Below are positions 9,301 to 21,000 of a stretch of DNA of 64,000 nucleotides, in pieces. Under the pieces are notes generated by a model. That model searched no databases and had not been told where the DNA came from. It worked only from the letters and a program-made list of their open reading frames with translations. Origin of the DNA: Anatilimnocola floriformis. GTDB lineage: Bacteria > Planctomycetota > Planctomycetia > Pirellulales > Pirellulaceae. Position 1 is the first letter of the stretch; each line of letters starts with the position of its first letter. Both the position numbers and the translations under genes were made by a program. Location: contig NZ_JAMLFW010000002.1 in assembly GCF_024256385.1 (NCBI RefSeq), positions 62,001 through 126,000 on the forward strand, read 5' to 3'.

Positions 9301-11552
9301 GTACCGATCGTCACACCAGGCGTCGTGTTGACATGAACGGTATTACCCGCGGTGACATGCAACGTGACGAGCACGGGGCTGCTGCCGGCATCGACGTCGG
9401 AGACTTGAATGAGCGTGCCGTTCGCCGAATTGAGGACGAGCGGATCGCCTTCGACCACGGTGGGAGCAATCGTCACGCCGCCGAGTTCCACCACCGGCTT
9501 ATCGTTGACGGGCGTCACAACCAGCGAGACGCTGCCAGTCCCTTGCAGGGCCGGAGCCGGCGTCTGGCCGTTGTCGTTAATGGTGATGTTGAGCGTAAAG
9601 TTGCCCGTAGCATTCGCGGCTGGCGTGTAGCTCAGGCCGTCGAGGGCCAGGTTCAAGTCGTCCTTGGTGCCATTGACGGTGATGGTGCTCGTACCGTTGC
9701 CAACCAAGCCCGTCAGACCATTCGTGCCGGCGAGCGTGAGGGTACCGTTGCCAGCACCGACCGACAGCGTGAGAGTCATCGGCAAGGTCGGATTGTCGAC
9801 GTCGTTGACCGAGATCCCGTTGCCGCCACCAGAAGTGAAGACGCGGGTGGTGTCTTCGGCAAAGGTCTGGGCGACGGTCGGCACGGTGACCGTCGGAGCG
9901 TCGTTGACCGGGGTGATGTTGATGGTGACGGTGGCCGTGTCGGTGTTACCACCCTGATCGACCACGGTGTAGGTAAAGGTGTCCGTGCCGTTCACATCGC
10001 CGCCGGGAGGCGTGTAGCGAATCTGCGTGCTGCCGGGAAGGATCTGGACGTTGCCCAGCGTACCGGTGGTGTTGACGCTTTGAATCGTCTTGGTCGTATT
10101 CGGAGTCGGCGAGTTATTGACGTCGTTAGCGAGCACGCTCAGGGTGAGCGGGGTCGTGCTCCCTTCGGTGATCGTGGCCGTGTCGTCGCCAGCGCTCAGC
10201 GGTTCGACGATCGTGATCGAGTCATTGACGACCGTGATCAAGTCGACTGTCACCGGAACATTGAAGCCGACCACGCCCGATTCCAGGCTGTCGTTGACAT
10301 TGGCAAACGACACTTGGATCGGCACGATGCCGGCATCGTTAGCCGTCATACGCAGGCGGACGATTTCGGTCGGCGCGGTGCCCGGGAAGGGATCTTGGAA
10401 GTTGCTGCCGCCGATGTCGTTAATACCGAATGTTTCGACGAAACCGACGCGTTGATCCTGGTAGAACGGCGGATCATCGTTGAGCGGGGTGCTGTCGGTG
10501 TCGTAGAAAGTGCGGACGCGGAAGGCATCGGCAACCGCAGCGAGAACGGTGGCCGGCGGGGTTTGTTGACCCGGCACAGCCCGGACGGCAGCGTTGGTTA
10601 CACCCTTGACGAGTTCGGTGACGACGATCGACGACGAACCACCCAGGCTGGCATCTTTGGTCGCGACGACGTCTGGCACGTCGAGATTCGACAGTTGATT
10701 GATGAACCGCAACTTGAAGTTCGTGGTCCCCGTGCCGCGAGAGACTTCGACGCGGCCTTCGCCCAGGGCGTTATCGAGAGCCGTTTGGATATTGGCGTTC
10801 GCAGTGTCGCGATTCGCGGCATAGGTGATGGGAGCCGTGGTCTTCAGCGTGCCGTGGTCGTTGACCGTCAGCGTGAACGTACCGTTGTTCGTGCCGCCAA
10901 CGATGTTGATGTTCTGCACATCGTTGACTTCGAAGTCGGTCTTGGTCGTGTCATAGAGCACGTCGAAGAACGAGGTGATGACACCGTCGGCCGATGTACG
11001 GGTCTTGCCCATGTAGCTCAGAACGCCAAGGTCCTCAGCCAGAATGCGGACGTCGTAGAAGCCACCCTTCGAGATCGAAGTGATGTCGTTGTTGGTGCCT
11101 GCGGCGACGATTTGCACCGTGATCTTGATCATCGGATCGCCAGCGCCGGCCGACGAATTGAGGCGATTGATAACAGTCACCGCGTCCATCGACGTCAGGC
11201 GGTTATCGTTGTTGACGTCGACGAATGGCAACGGTTCGTTGCTCGATTCACCGCCAGAAGCGCCAGTCACGCCACCGGTCGCCAGGCTGCGGGCGCCGCG
11301 CGTGTTCAGGTCGTTGATGATCGTGATGGCATCGAAAGCCGTAATGCGGCCGTCGTTGTTCACATCCAGCGGCTGCTGAATGTTCCAGTAGGGATAACGG
11401 ATCAAGCCGGCGCCACCAGCGGCATCCATCACCGAACGTTCTTCGAGGGCCTCCGCGAAGAGCGCACGGCGCTGAAAATCTTGCCGGCGAGTTTTTTGCC
11501 GGGAAGAACGAGCCGACGAAGGGACACGACGCTGACGACCAGAAATTGTCAT
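6357..11552 (-). CDS. Giant dockerin/cadherin-repeat surface protein
   Basis: This is a 1731-aa predicted extracellular protein. The N-terminus is Arg/Lys/Ser-rich and ends in LEERSVMDA (residues 36-44), the planctomycete-type export motif; there is no classic hydrophobic signal peptide. Two dockerin-like calcium loops follow, DVNNDGRITAFDAITIINDL (63-82) and DVNNDNRLTSMDAVTVINRL (112-131). The central two thirds contain at least seven tandem cadherin-like repeats, each ending in a VTEVNDAP-type motif and rich in Asp/Asn calcium ligands. Near the C-terminus DVNGYVYRDVNANGTYDVGV begins an SdrD B-like domain, ending with YQFTGVEPGDYHIKETQP. No enzymatic domain was recognised. A structural or adhesive role is inferred. 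The upstream gene is the 5531-aa dockerin protein on the same strand, 513 bp away. Confidence 0.85.
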   Translation of the reverse strand: MTISGRQRRVPSSARSSRQKTRRQDFQRRALFAEALEERSVMDAAGGAGLIRYPYWNIQQPLDVNNDGRITAFDAITIINDLNTRGARSLATGGVTGASGGESSNEPLPFVDVNNDNRLTSMDAVTVINRLNSSAGAGDPMIKITVQIVAAGTNNDITSISKGGFYDVRILAEDLGVLSYMGKTRTSADGVITSFFDVLYDTTKTDFEVNDVQNINIVGGTNNGTFTLTVNDHGTLKTTAPITYAANRDTANANIQTALDNALGEGRVEVSRGTGTTNFKLRFINQLSNLDVPDVVATKDASLGGSSSIVVTELVKGVTNAAVRAVPGQQTPPATVLAAVADAFRVRTFYDTDSTPLNDDPPFYQDQRVGFVETFGINDIGGSNFQDPFPGTAPTEIVRLRMTANDAGIVPIQVSFANVNDSLESGVVGFNVPVTVDLITVVNDSITIVEPLSAGDDTATITEGSTTPLTLSVLANDVNNSPTPNTTKTIQSVNTTGTLGNVQILPGSTQIRYTPPGGDVNGTDTFTYTVVDQGGNTDTATVTINITPVNDAPTVTVPTVAQTFAEDTTRVFTSGGGNGISVNDVDNPTLPMTLTLSVGAGNGTLTLAGTNGLTGLVGNGTSTITVNGTKDDLNLALDGLSYTPAANATGNFTLNITINDNGQTPAPALQGTGSVSLVVTPVNDKPVVELGGVTIAPTVVEGDPLVLNSANGTLIQVSDVDAGSSPVLVTLHVTAGNTVHVNTTPGVTIGTNDTNNVTLTGTIANINTALNGITYTAAIGFAPTAESLQITVNDQGNTGTGGAQSDTKSVAITVDPATRPRARQDNATVAEDSSTGTSVTVLANDIVNVGATGILLSFQATSAHNGTITRVGDNLVYVPAPNYFGPDSFTYTMNDNSGLGADSTGTVNVTVTEVNDAPTAVDDAISSIAEDSGVRTITAATLTGNDSAGPLETAQTLTITAAGSAVGGTVAVVGGNVQFTPTADYNGPASFTYTVTDNGTTNGVADPKSATATVTFTITEVNDAPTASNQTLANVAEDTATVTVPFATLLTGATAGPANENTQTLTISAVSAPVGGTVAIQGTDVVFTPTANYNGPASFSFTVTDNGTTNGAADPKSVTRTASFTITPVNDAANAVDDAVTISEGQVIDIAVTANDRDVDVNPPTGTAGQLQAGTTVAIVTAPLATQGTAVVNANGTIKFTPAAGFFGVATFTYQLDDHNSPNNLSNIATVSVTVTELNDPPVANNDTATTAEDTSVAIDALANDTDPDTAKANWSVTIVTPPQHGTAVFNTTTRKIDYTPAADYNGPDSFTYKVNDQSTIAPLALDSNTATVSITVTEVNDAPVGGTDPSPTTRYTVIKDRDRTFTAASLLANDTAGPANESTQTLTLTAVSATSTAGGTVTLVGGVVTYTPLAGYIGQDSFTYTITDNGLTNGVADPKSTVVTVRIDVVDFIPTDVNGYVYRDVNANGTYDVGVDFPLSGVQVTLTGASDINGAIAPITVETNYLGFYQFTGVEPGDYHIKETQPVGLSDRLETLGLAATLFANDDILLDLPLLGLAGGVSRNDFGEGAINAAALVNSSGLQAELDASSSKDGFVMATTLTGNSIWSWSLKNWGGMTDVSVVLDADLKAATLTATDGLGVAHTVRIFVNPYDTRNPNRPTTTPATNVSNLARFRVLGYDANGNYLLRIDGKASDFFGVGTPLAVAAPQPLSAGEYVGGVDAAMAEGNWA

Positions 11553-12065
11553 GAATTTTACCCGTAGCGAAACGAAGTCTCTGTTCCCGATGCAAATTAA
11601 GCAGTTTTGCGGGTGAGCTGGTGCTTCGCCTCAGAAGCACTCGCTCACTGCTCGAATTCGCTGACCCCTACCCCAAAAGCAAAAACAGCTGAACTGTAAG
11701 TGCGACAAGCAGTTGCAGAAAAAGCCAGCCGTAAACTACAGCTGGAAATCCCCCTAGGTGGTTGCAAACCAATCCGAGGGGTTTGAATTCCAAGCTAGTC
11801 AGGACATGCGAGCTTTGCAACAGATTTGCGCTGACCGGCCAACTTTTCTTACAAGGGCAAGTCGACGCATTCCGCAATCTTAGCGCGCACGGCATAACTG
11901 TCAAAATCGTGAACACCCCATTTAATGACGCAGGCCGGGTGGAAAAGTTCCCACCCGGCCTGAATGTCTTTCAAAACCGCCAGAGCCCGCCCCTGTGGGC
12001 CCCGGCCGGTTAAGATTTCGCCAACTTCAACCAGACCGCTGCCGGCCCGGCTGAAAATTGCTGAC
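11553..12065. other. Intergenic region between the two dockerin-protein genes
   Basis: This 513-bp gap lies between two minus-strand giant genes. Its left part should contain the promoter of the 1731-aa gene; no promoter boxes were identified with confidence, and the ATG at 11552 lacks a strong Shine-Dalgarno sequence. Its right part contains the hairpin at 11931-11962. No convincing ORF lies within it. Confidence 0.55.
11931..11962 (-). terminator. Hairpin, possible terminator of the 5531-aa gene
   Basis: A perfect 12-bp stem, CAGGCCGGGTGG at 11931-11942 with its complement at 11951-11962, encloses an 8-nt loop. It lies about 100 bp past the minus-strand stop at 12066. Only a weak AT tract (ATTAAAT) follows on the minus strand, so termination may need Rho or be partial. 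Confidence 0.5.
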
Positions 12066-15000
12066 TTACGACTGCTGAGTCTGCTCCTGGGCCAGTTCGT
12101 CCAGCAAATCTGCCCATTGGCCGTCGGTCAGAGGGCCAGTCGGGATCGCCATTTCTTCGAACGCTTCGAAGGTCGGCTGCGAGTGGCTGGCTGCTTCCCA
12201 GCCCATATTCCGTTCGGCCATGGCGTACATGGCGGCTTCCACGGCGACAGCGTTCATCATTTCGTCGACCGGCGACTCCGTAGCCACCGCTTGGGCAGCC
12301 ACTCGTGGCTGCGGGGCAGCGACCGGCTTGGTTTCGATGATGACGCTCGACGAAGCGTACATTTCGCCGGCCAGCCCGTTGAGAGCCAGTGGCAGATCGG
12401 CTTCGATCGATTCGCCAGCATGTTCCGGAGCGGCGCCACCACCCACACTCGTCGATTCCGGAGCACCCGCCCGCACCGGCAACAGCGGGTTGGCGTTGAG
12501 GTAGGTGATGATCGGAATCACGTCGAACGCCGACAACCGGCCGTTGCCATCGACATCGAGGTACGGCGGCGGGGCAGCCAACGGCGAAGGACCACCCACG
12601 ATTGGGAACAGGGCACCAGACGGATAGAGATTGAGGTAGTTGATGACGATGATCGCATCGAAGGCGTTCACCCGGCCGTCGTTGTTCACGTCCATGTTGC
12701 CGATGTCATCCAGGCCGTTACCGGGAACGTCAGCCCGATCGACCTTGATGACGATGCCGTTCTGGAACTGAGCACCAGTCAACGTGACCTGGTAATCTTC
12801 CACTTCGCCGTCGATGGCTGGACCCGTCGGCAGGTCGATGTCCTGCGAGCTCACGCGGAGGCGAGCGTAGGTCGGTCCGCGTTGGCCGATCGGAATGGTG
12901 AAGACAATCGTGTTGTTGCCGGCCTGCAGCACGTAATTGTGAATCACGCGTTCGGCAGTGCTCCAACCGGGAGTTCCATCGACATCGATCCACATCGACA
13001 GCTTGAGGCCGCTGGTCGGCGAGTTGACAGTCACCGACGAAGCGTCGGCGACGCCTGGCAGCAACTGACCCCAAGACACCACACCGTCATCCGAGTCCAG
13101 CGTTGCTGCTGCACTTGGCTTGCCGTCGAAGTCGGCCGAGGGCGTGGCACCGATCGACACACCAGGCACGATGAAGTGACTGGCGCCACCGTTGGCTTCG
13201 AGCACCGGATAGTTGGCCGGAGCATCACCGTAATCGACCGCCGTGCCGAGGAAGATGTCGTAGTAGTGATCGATGTTGTCGGCGGCATTGTTCGGGTTCG
13301 GCAGCGCGACGTCGTTGTTCGCCGTCAGCGGATTGCCGGCCTGATCGAGAATGCCATCGTTCAGGTAAACGCGATACGTACCGCGTGGCCAGATGTTGCC
13401 GACCGGCGTCAGCACGATTTGATTGCTCGTCGAATCGTAGCTGAAGAAGTAGTCGACACCGTCCACCAGCGGAGTTGGGACACCCACACCCGTCAGACGC
13501 GTGACGATGACCTGGTCGGTAGTGACCGTGAAATCGTCGATGTCCGAGCCGTCTGGTTCGCCGTTCGGATCGGTCCGATCGAACAGGGCGATCGTGAAGT
13601 TGCGAACGATCTGCGTACCGTCGGTCGAAACCACATTGGGCGACGAGTCGCGATCGATCCCCAGGCTGTCATTGTCCTGCGGATTGACCAGGCCCGAGCT
13701 CGGGCCGACCTTGTCGACGCGATCGATCGCACCACGATCCTTGAACGGATTCAGACCAAAGCCTTGCGGCGTTTGCACATTCGGATCATCGGCCCGCACC
13801 TGGCCGCGAGCATCGCGGTCGGGCGAGAGAATCGGCGAAGCACCGAGTCCCAGCGGAGCCTTGATGGTGACCATCAGCGGCCGATCGAGCAGCGAGTCGA
13901 CCGAGCTGTCGATGGCAGGCGACAGGGCGTCGAGGTAGAAGTTGCCGCCAGGAGCGTTGCGGAACAGCGGTTGGGTATTGGTGAGTTGGATCGGGAAGTC
14001 GCCCAAGCCCAGGTTGGCGGGATTGGTTTGCGTTCCGTTTCCTTGCGTCACCACACCACCGATGACCGTGTTTGGTCGCGAGGTTGCATCGACCGAGATG
14101 CCGGTGTTGAAGTTGGCGATGATATTGTTGAGCAGCGTCGGCCCAGCCTTTTCATCGACCAAGATACCGACATCGGCAACTGCGGACGGCGGCGGATTGA
14201 CCGTACCACCCACGCCGTACAGCGTGTTGTTGATGATGCGGCCGTACGGAACCGGGGCATCGGCGCCAGCGTCGCCGCTGAAGTGAATCGCACCCAGGCC
14301 GTTGCCGTAGATCACGTTGTTCATGATCACGACGCCGGGGAGCAGACCCGCGACGTTGCTTTGGGCCAGGTTGCGAACCCCACCTTGGTGAGCTGCGTTG
14401 GCGTCGTTCGGCGAACGCGAGCCCGCGTCGACATCGATGCCGAAGCCCACCGAGTTGTAGATTTCGTTGCCTTGCAGAATGATCTGCCCTTGGTCGCGAG
14501 GCAGGTTGCCGTCGCCAAGAGTCGAGTCGTAGCTGATCACGTCGATGGCGCTGTTCACGCCAGCCGAGTTGTTGCCAGTCGCATTCGGCGAGGTAACTTC
14601 CAGCGTGTACTTGCCGGTCGAACCAGCCACCGTGCCACCGCCCGTGACCGGGTTGTAGCGATTGTTGGTCGCACCGCTGACCGCGATGATGTAACGACCC
14701 GCCACCGGAGCAATGAAGTCGAGTGCCGAGTCGGTATCGTTCTTCTGGGTCGCGGTGTTGCCGATCACGATCGGGTTGCCCCGTTCGCCCGGAGCCGCAT
14801 AGGTCACGTTCGAGAACGTGCCGTTCGGCAGGAGCATCGGAATCGTCGGACCGTCGTTCTCGGCCGTGTAGGTCACGCCGCCGATCGACACCGTCTGCAG
14901 AACACCGGCTTGGTTGAAGATCCGCATGTACGAGTCGAGCGTCGAGCCGGCATCGGCTGCGTCGACATCGGCAATGATCCGCTGACCGGCTTCCAGGTCG

Positions 15001-18000
15001 AGTGCGAAGTAGTCGACATCGCGATCGCGGCGACCAGCATCGAGTTGCGAAGTGACGCTGTCGTCGCTGTCGCCGATCATGCCGTTCGCGAAGAACCGCA
15101 GACCGTCGTACGGGATGCCCGGAGCAGTGATCTCCATCGCGGTGGCGATGTTTTCGTTCCGTTCGGTCACCGGCACACCGGTGGCCACAAACGTCACGGC
15201 GCCGTTCAGGTTCACACGATTGGTCGTGGTGAACAGGCCAGGCTGCACGCCGTCGCCCATCCAGGCATTGACGTCGATGATCTGCTGCACGTTGACGTTG
15301 TTGATCGCGTCGCGAATCGCTTCGGCGACTTCGAAATCCTTCATCCCCGAGTGATAAGGAATTTCCTGGTTGCCGGGGGTGACCGTGTCGCCGTCCGGAT
15401 TGACCTCAAAGATGTCGTTGAACTCGAACGTCAGCTGGCGGTTGCCGTCGCTAAGCGTGAAAGTCTGGCCATCGATGATGTCGGCGCCGGCCCGAGCCAG
15501 AATGGTCTGCTGGCTGGTGAACCGGTCGTTCGAATCGGGCGTGAAGCCCGGGTTTTCGCGGCTGACAAAGTCGTAACCCACACCACGGCGGATTTCCAAC
15601 GTGTAATCGCCGGTCCGGATCTGACCAGGCAGCGCCAGGGCTGGCTGAGTGGTTGTGAAGGCCTGTGTGCGAGTGACGTCACCCGTAGCCATTTCGCCAC
15701 GTTCGGCGAGGCCCACGATGAAGTCGTCGACGTACACACCTTCGAACGCGTTGTTCTGGCCACGAGCGTTGCTGCGGAAGCCGCCGTTATCACCTGGCAA
15801 AGCTGCTTCGAAGCCGAATGGCCCGCGGAGCGGCAGGTCGGTGATCGGATCGTAGTCGAGCGTATGCTGCGGGCCAGTCGGCGAGCTGATCAAGCGGATC
15901 AAGTCACCGTACTGCTTGACGTTGTTGTTGGCCACCACGTTCGTCAATTCGAACGAGATGAGCGCGGTCGGATTGACGTTCAGGTTGTATTCGTTCGCAC
16001 TCACCAGCGTCACACGGTTCGGCTGCGTGCCGGCCGTGGTTGCGGTGACCGTACCCAGCGTCGTGATCGAGTTGATGGCCGAAGCCACCGCAGCGGCCAC
16101 ATCGGCTGTGGCGAACAGCGGCGAGGCGGTGACATAAACCGGAACGTTCGTTCCCGTCACGCCATTCGCACCCGTGATGCTGTACTTGGCAGCCACAGCA
16201 GGAGTGATCGACGGCGTGTAAGTCATCGTCGTCAGTGCACTCGAGTCGGTATCGAACTGCACGCGGGCGCCAGTGACCACCTGAGCGTTCAAGCCCGGGA
16301 AGGCAAAGTTGAGAACCGACGTGGTAACCGTGGCGATCTTCGACTGCGTGTCGTTGACGTTGAACGGAATCCGCGTGGCCGTCACATCGTTCAGGATGGC
16401 GTCGCTGTCGTACTCAAACTTGATCGTCGTCGGCACGCCGTTGACCGTGTAGGTCAGCGTGAAGTCGTCGCCGTCGTTGACCCGTTGCGTCGCCGGGAAC
16501 AGGTTGTTGGCCCCGTTCACTGGGATGTTCAGGATCTGACCCATCTCGATTTCGAACGTCTGCGTCGCGAGCGGATCGGTGACGTCGGTGATCGTGAAGG
16601 TCTGACCATCAGCGTATTGGCTGCCGTTGCCGACAATCAACTTCTGATCGTAGAACTCACGTTCGAGCACGTTGTTGACCGAGTTAGCAACTTCGATCTT
16701 CGTCCAGGCTCGCTGATACGGAATTTCGATGGCGCCCGGCTGAACCAAACCAACCTGGCCCGTGAGGAAGGTAACCTCGCCCAGGGATGGGGCATTGGTG
16801 ACGGTGACATTTTCCGAGCCGTAGAAGTTCAGCACGGCGTCGTCGCCCATGTAGCTGATCTGGCCGCCAAAGCCATTGGCCGTCAGCACGCTAAGCATCG
16901 ACTGCGTCGTTTCGATCGCAGTCATCAGGTCGTGGATCGGCACGGCGATGCGCCCGGGAGTAACCACGCCATCCTTGTCGAATTCGAACGTCGTCGAGGC
17001 GCCGCCCGGGGCGGTTACCGTCAGGGCTTCGCCGTCCGGAGTCGCATTGCCGCTGGCAAAGGTCGCCGAAATGCCGCTGTCGAGTTCGTAGAGCTGCCCG
17101 TCGATCGAGATGTACTGACCATCGGTGATGTACTCACCAGCCACGGTGCGGAGTTCTTCACCCTTGGTGTAAGCCACACCCGTCGCCATGTCGCCAGCGG
17201 TGCTGAAGTCCATCTTGATCCGCAGGTCTTTCCAGCCTGCGAACCGATCCAGCGGAATCCGCACTTGCCGCCAACCGGCAGTGGTGAAGGTCGATTCGGT
17301 CGTGGTGACATAGGTGTTGGCGTTGTCAACGTTGTTGACAACCGACGTTTGATCGTCGAGAGCCACCGGCCACCAGTCGCCACTGTTCGTGTCGGCAATG
17401 CCGTCGCCATCGACGTCGGCGTTGTTGTTATTAATACCGCTGACAAACACCCGGAACGAATCCGTGGTTCCGACTGTGTCGTGATCAGCAAAGTAGCTGA
17501 AGTAGAGCATCGGCTGATCAATGGCCGAGTAGCCTTCGAGGCTGAACTCGTTGCTGATGATCGAACCATCGGCACCGTTGTTGAAGTTGTAGTTGCCGTT
17601 GGTGGCAGCGCCGCCGAAGTAGAAGCTCGAGTGACCGTTGGTGGCATCACGGCTGTCGTTTTCGTTGGCGTTCACGCCGTGGCCCGGATCGGTAGCACGT
17701 CCGCCATCGAACGGCGTGATGTGCCACAGGTTGCGATCGAGTTCGGAGAAATGAATCCCCTTGGCGTCGTAGATCGGCGTCGTGGTGTTCCCCTGACGGA
17801 AGGTGAGCGGAACATTCGACTGGCCGTCGACAAAGATCGGCTGCAGACCGTTGTAGGCGTTGCCCGGGTTGTAATCGAAGGCATACACCCGGCTGGCGCC
17901 GAATTCTTCCTTCGTCACCGTCACACCGTAGGTACCGGTGAAGGTCGTACCGCGGCCTGTGCTGGCCACGAAGGGATCACGCAGGTCACCGCCAAAGGTG

Positions 18001-21000
18001 AAGCCGCCACCGCGAACTGCAAAGTAATAAGTACCGGCCGCGCCGATGGTGTAGGTCAGCGAGCTATCGAGACCAGTGCCGCCGTTGTCGTCGGCAGCCA
18101 GGATTTGGCCCGCGGCGTTGTACAGCGTGAGGTACGAATCGGCGAGTGTGCCCGTACCAGCACCAGCTGCTTCAACGTCGATCGTGATCGTCTGACCGGC
18201 GCCAGCCTGGAACGAATAGAAGTCGTAATCGCCGCTTTGACCGGCTCCACCGAACGGTCCGTCGCCGATCACACCAGTGCCCGCCGGCAGGATCGCCGTC
18301 GACGCACCCGTGGCAGTGATGCCGGTGGGAATCGCCAGGCCGATCTGGCCGTTGTTTTCGGTGTGAGCGAAGTTGACCGTTGGACCGAGCACGAACGGCC
18401 CCGAGTCAGCAACCGCGAACCAGGTGTTCGCGTAGCGGCCACCTTCGACGTTGGCCGGACCACGAGTCAAACCTTGGAACTGGATTCCCTTGAGGTCGTT
18501 TTCCGAAGTGCCGATGTACTGCGTGTTGACCGTGTTGTTCGACGGACCGGCGATGTTGTTATTGTGGTTGACAGTGACCAAGTAGAGACCGCCGCGGTCG
18601 CTAATCGCCACGAACGTCGAAGTGCCGTTCGGCGGGTTCGAGACATTGACGATGCCGGTGATATTACCACCCGGACCAGCGCCAGCCACGGCGAATGGAG
18701 AACCGGTCGGCAGGCTGATTTGCCCGCGATCCAGCGTCACAAAGGCGCCAGTGGCGGTCGCATTGAAGCCCGCCATGTTGCCATCAATGGCCGCTTCGAC
18801 TCGCTGCGCGATAGCAAACCGGTCGTCTTCGGCCAGGAACGGAATCGCCACGGCACCCGGGCTGACGCCCGGCTGGCTGCCCAGCTGCTGCGTCCACAAC
18901 GGATTGCCCGTGATATCGATCCGACGCGTGGCAGCCTTGACCCCGGCAATGGTGATCGGCGGGAAGTTGATCCGACTTGTGCGAGTGGCAGCTTCGCCAC
19001 CGGCGGTGAACTGCGATTGATTGTTGACTGCAGCCGTGGTGACCGTCGTCAACTGTTGGTTGGTGAAGTTTTCTTCGGCGACGATTGGAATGCCTTGCAA
19101 ACCACCGTTCGCGATCGTGTCCATCAGGTCGACGATCGGTTGCGTGGGTGTATAGACATAGGTGATCTGAGCGCCATTGACCAACACGCGATCGCCAAAG
19201 CGAGTCGCGGCGTAGCCATTTTGGGTCAAGATCGCGTTGGTCATGGCCTGCGCGACTTGATCCGAGGTCTGGTTGTAGCCGACAGCAACGGCGACGTTGC
19301 CAGCGGTCACACCGTTGCCTTGCGGATCGAACTCGAAGGTGGTCGTGGCGCCGGAAATCTGCAGCGTGAAGGTTTTCCCTTCGAGGCTGCCCGGACCAGC
19401 GGCCGGCGACGAAACCGCCTGCAGCACCGGGGCGTTGCCGGTCGAACCTTGCACGGTCACGCCCTGGGCGATCAAAGGGGCACTCAGGATCGTCGCATCG
19501 ACAAAGCCGGCTCCCGTCGGAATCAAGCTGATGCGGGTCGAACCAGGAGAGACCGCGGCCTGAGCTGGGAAGCCTGCACCCGTTTGGCTGTTGATCGCTT
19601 GCGCGGTCAATGTTGCCACCACGTCGGCCGTGAGTGCCGGACCGACGCTCGAGATGTCGATCGGAATCGCGGTCGGGTTGTTCTGGACGCCGTCGCGGTC
19701 GTATTCAAACGCGATCGCTGCGCCATTAGCGTTGACGGTGAACGTCGAACCATCGGGAATCTGCGTGGAAAGCAGCGTCCGGCGGAAGTTGATCACCGGG
19801 CCCGTGTCGTACTGGAAGATCTTTTCATTCTTGTTCGTCGGGTCGCTATCGGGATCGAGAATGAAGAAGTAACCGTCACGCACCGTTTGATCGGTGGCAT
19901 TGTTGACGGTTTGCGAAACTTCAAAACCGGCGTCGAACTCGAAGGGTTGCGTCAGCTGACCATCGGACACGCTGAAGGTCGTGCCATCGAGCACGTTCGG
20001 GACATAGAACAGACCGGTGTTGGTCGTGGCTTCGACAGCCGTGAACCGTTGTTCGGTCAGAATCACGCCCATTTCGATCGCGTCGGTACCAGCTCCGTTG
20101 GTGCGCGGGGTGTTGAGATCGATCAGCGACGAGCCGTTGGCAGCGCTCAGCTGATAGACGATGTTCGTCTTGTCGTCGATTCCGGGATTCACGTTGCCTG
20201 GCAGGAAGGCTTCACCGCGGCGACCCACGCCGAGGATCCGCTGCGTAGCACCGCCGTTCGGATTGAAGAACGACATGGCATCGTAGTGAATGCCATAGCC
20301 GTAGCGGATGTTGCCTGGGCCCAGGTGCGCACGGATCGGAGCACCGGTCGGATCGAACTCGTAAGTGAAGATGCCGTCGTCACCCAAGTCGGTCGCTGCA
20401 CCATTGGCAGTCGAGATTTGGATCAAGTGACCGCTATCATCGTCTTGCAGCGGGATGTTGTCCGGGTCGTTATCGCTGGTCAAACCATAGAGGGTGTTCG
20501 CGCTGCTGAAGTCGATGTCTTCGACTTCGTAGCCGAACGTGCCGACGTCCGTCATGTGGGCGCCGGTGAAGGGATCGAAGGTTTGCAGCACGCTTTGATC
20601 GATCGTGGTCCCCGGGTCGCGGAGAATGTACATCGACAGATCGTTGAGCGTCCATGGAATGGCGCTGTCCTGACCCGGCACTTGCGGAATCAGGTTGTCG
20701 AACAGGATCTGGTTGGTCGGCAGATCCGAGGTGCCGCGATCGGGCGCGCTGCTCGGCAGTTCCGTCTTGACGTTACGGCGCGGGAAATCTTCGAACAGAC
20801 CTTCGTTAATGTGATCTTCGACGATGCGATGCACCGAATCGATCGGCTCAAGCCGCAACAGAGCGTTGGCAGAAGTGGCGCTCGTGAACTGATCCATCAC
20901 GGTCGGAATCGTGCCGATCGACGTTACCGCGACGTAGTACGTCTGCGGCGCTGTGCCGTTGTTCGAAGAGAACGGCGTCGATGCGGGCAACGCCACGTTG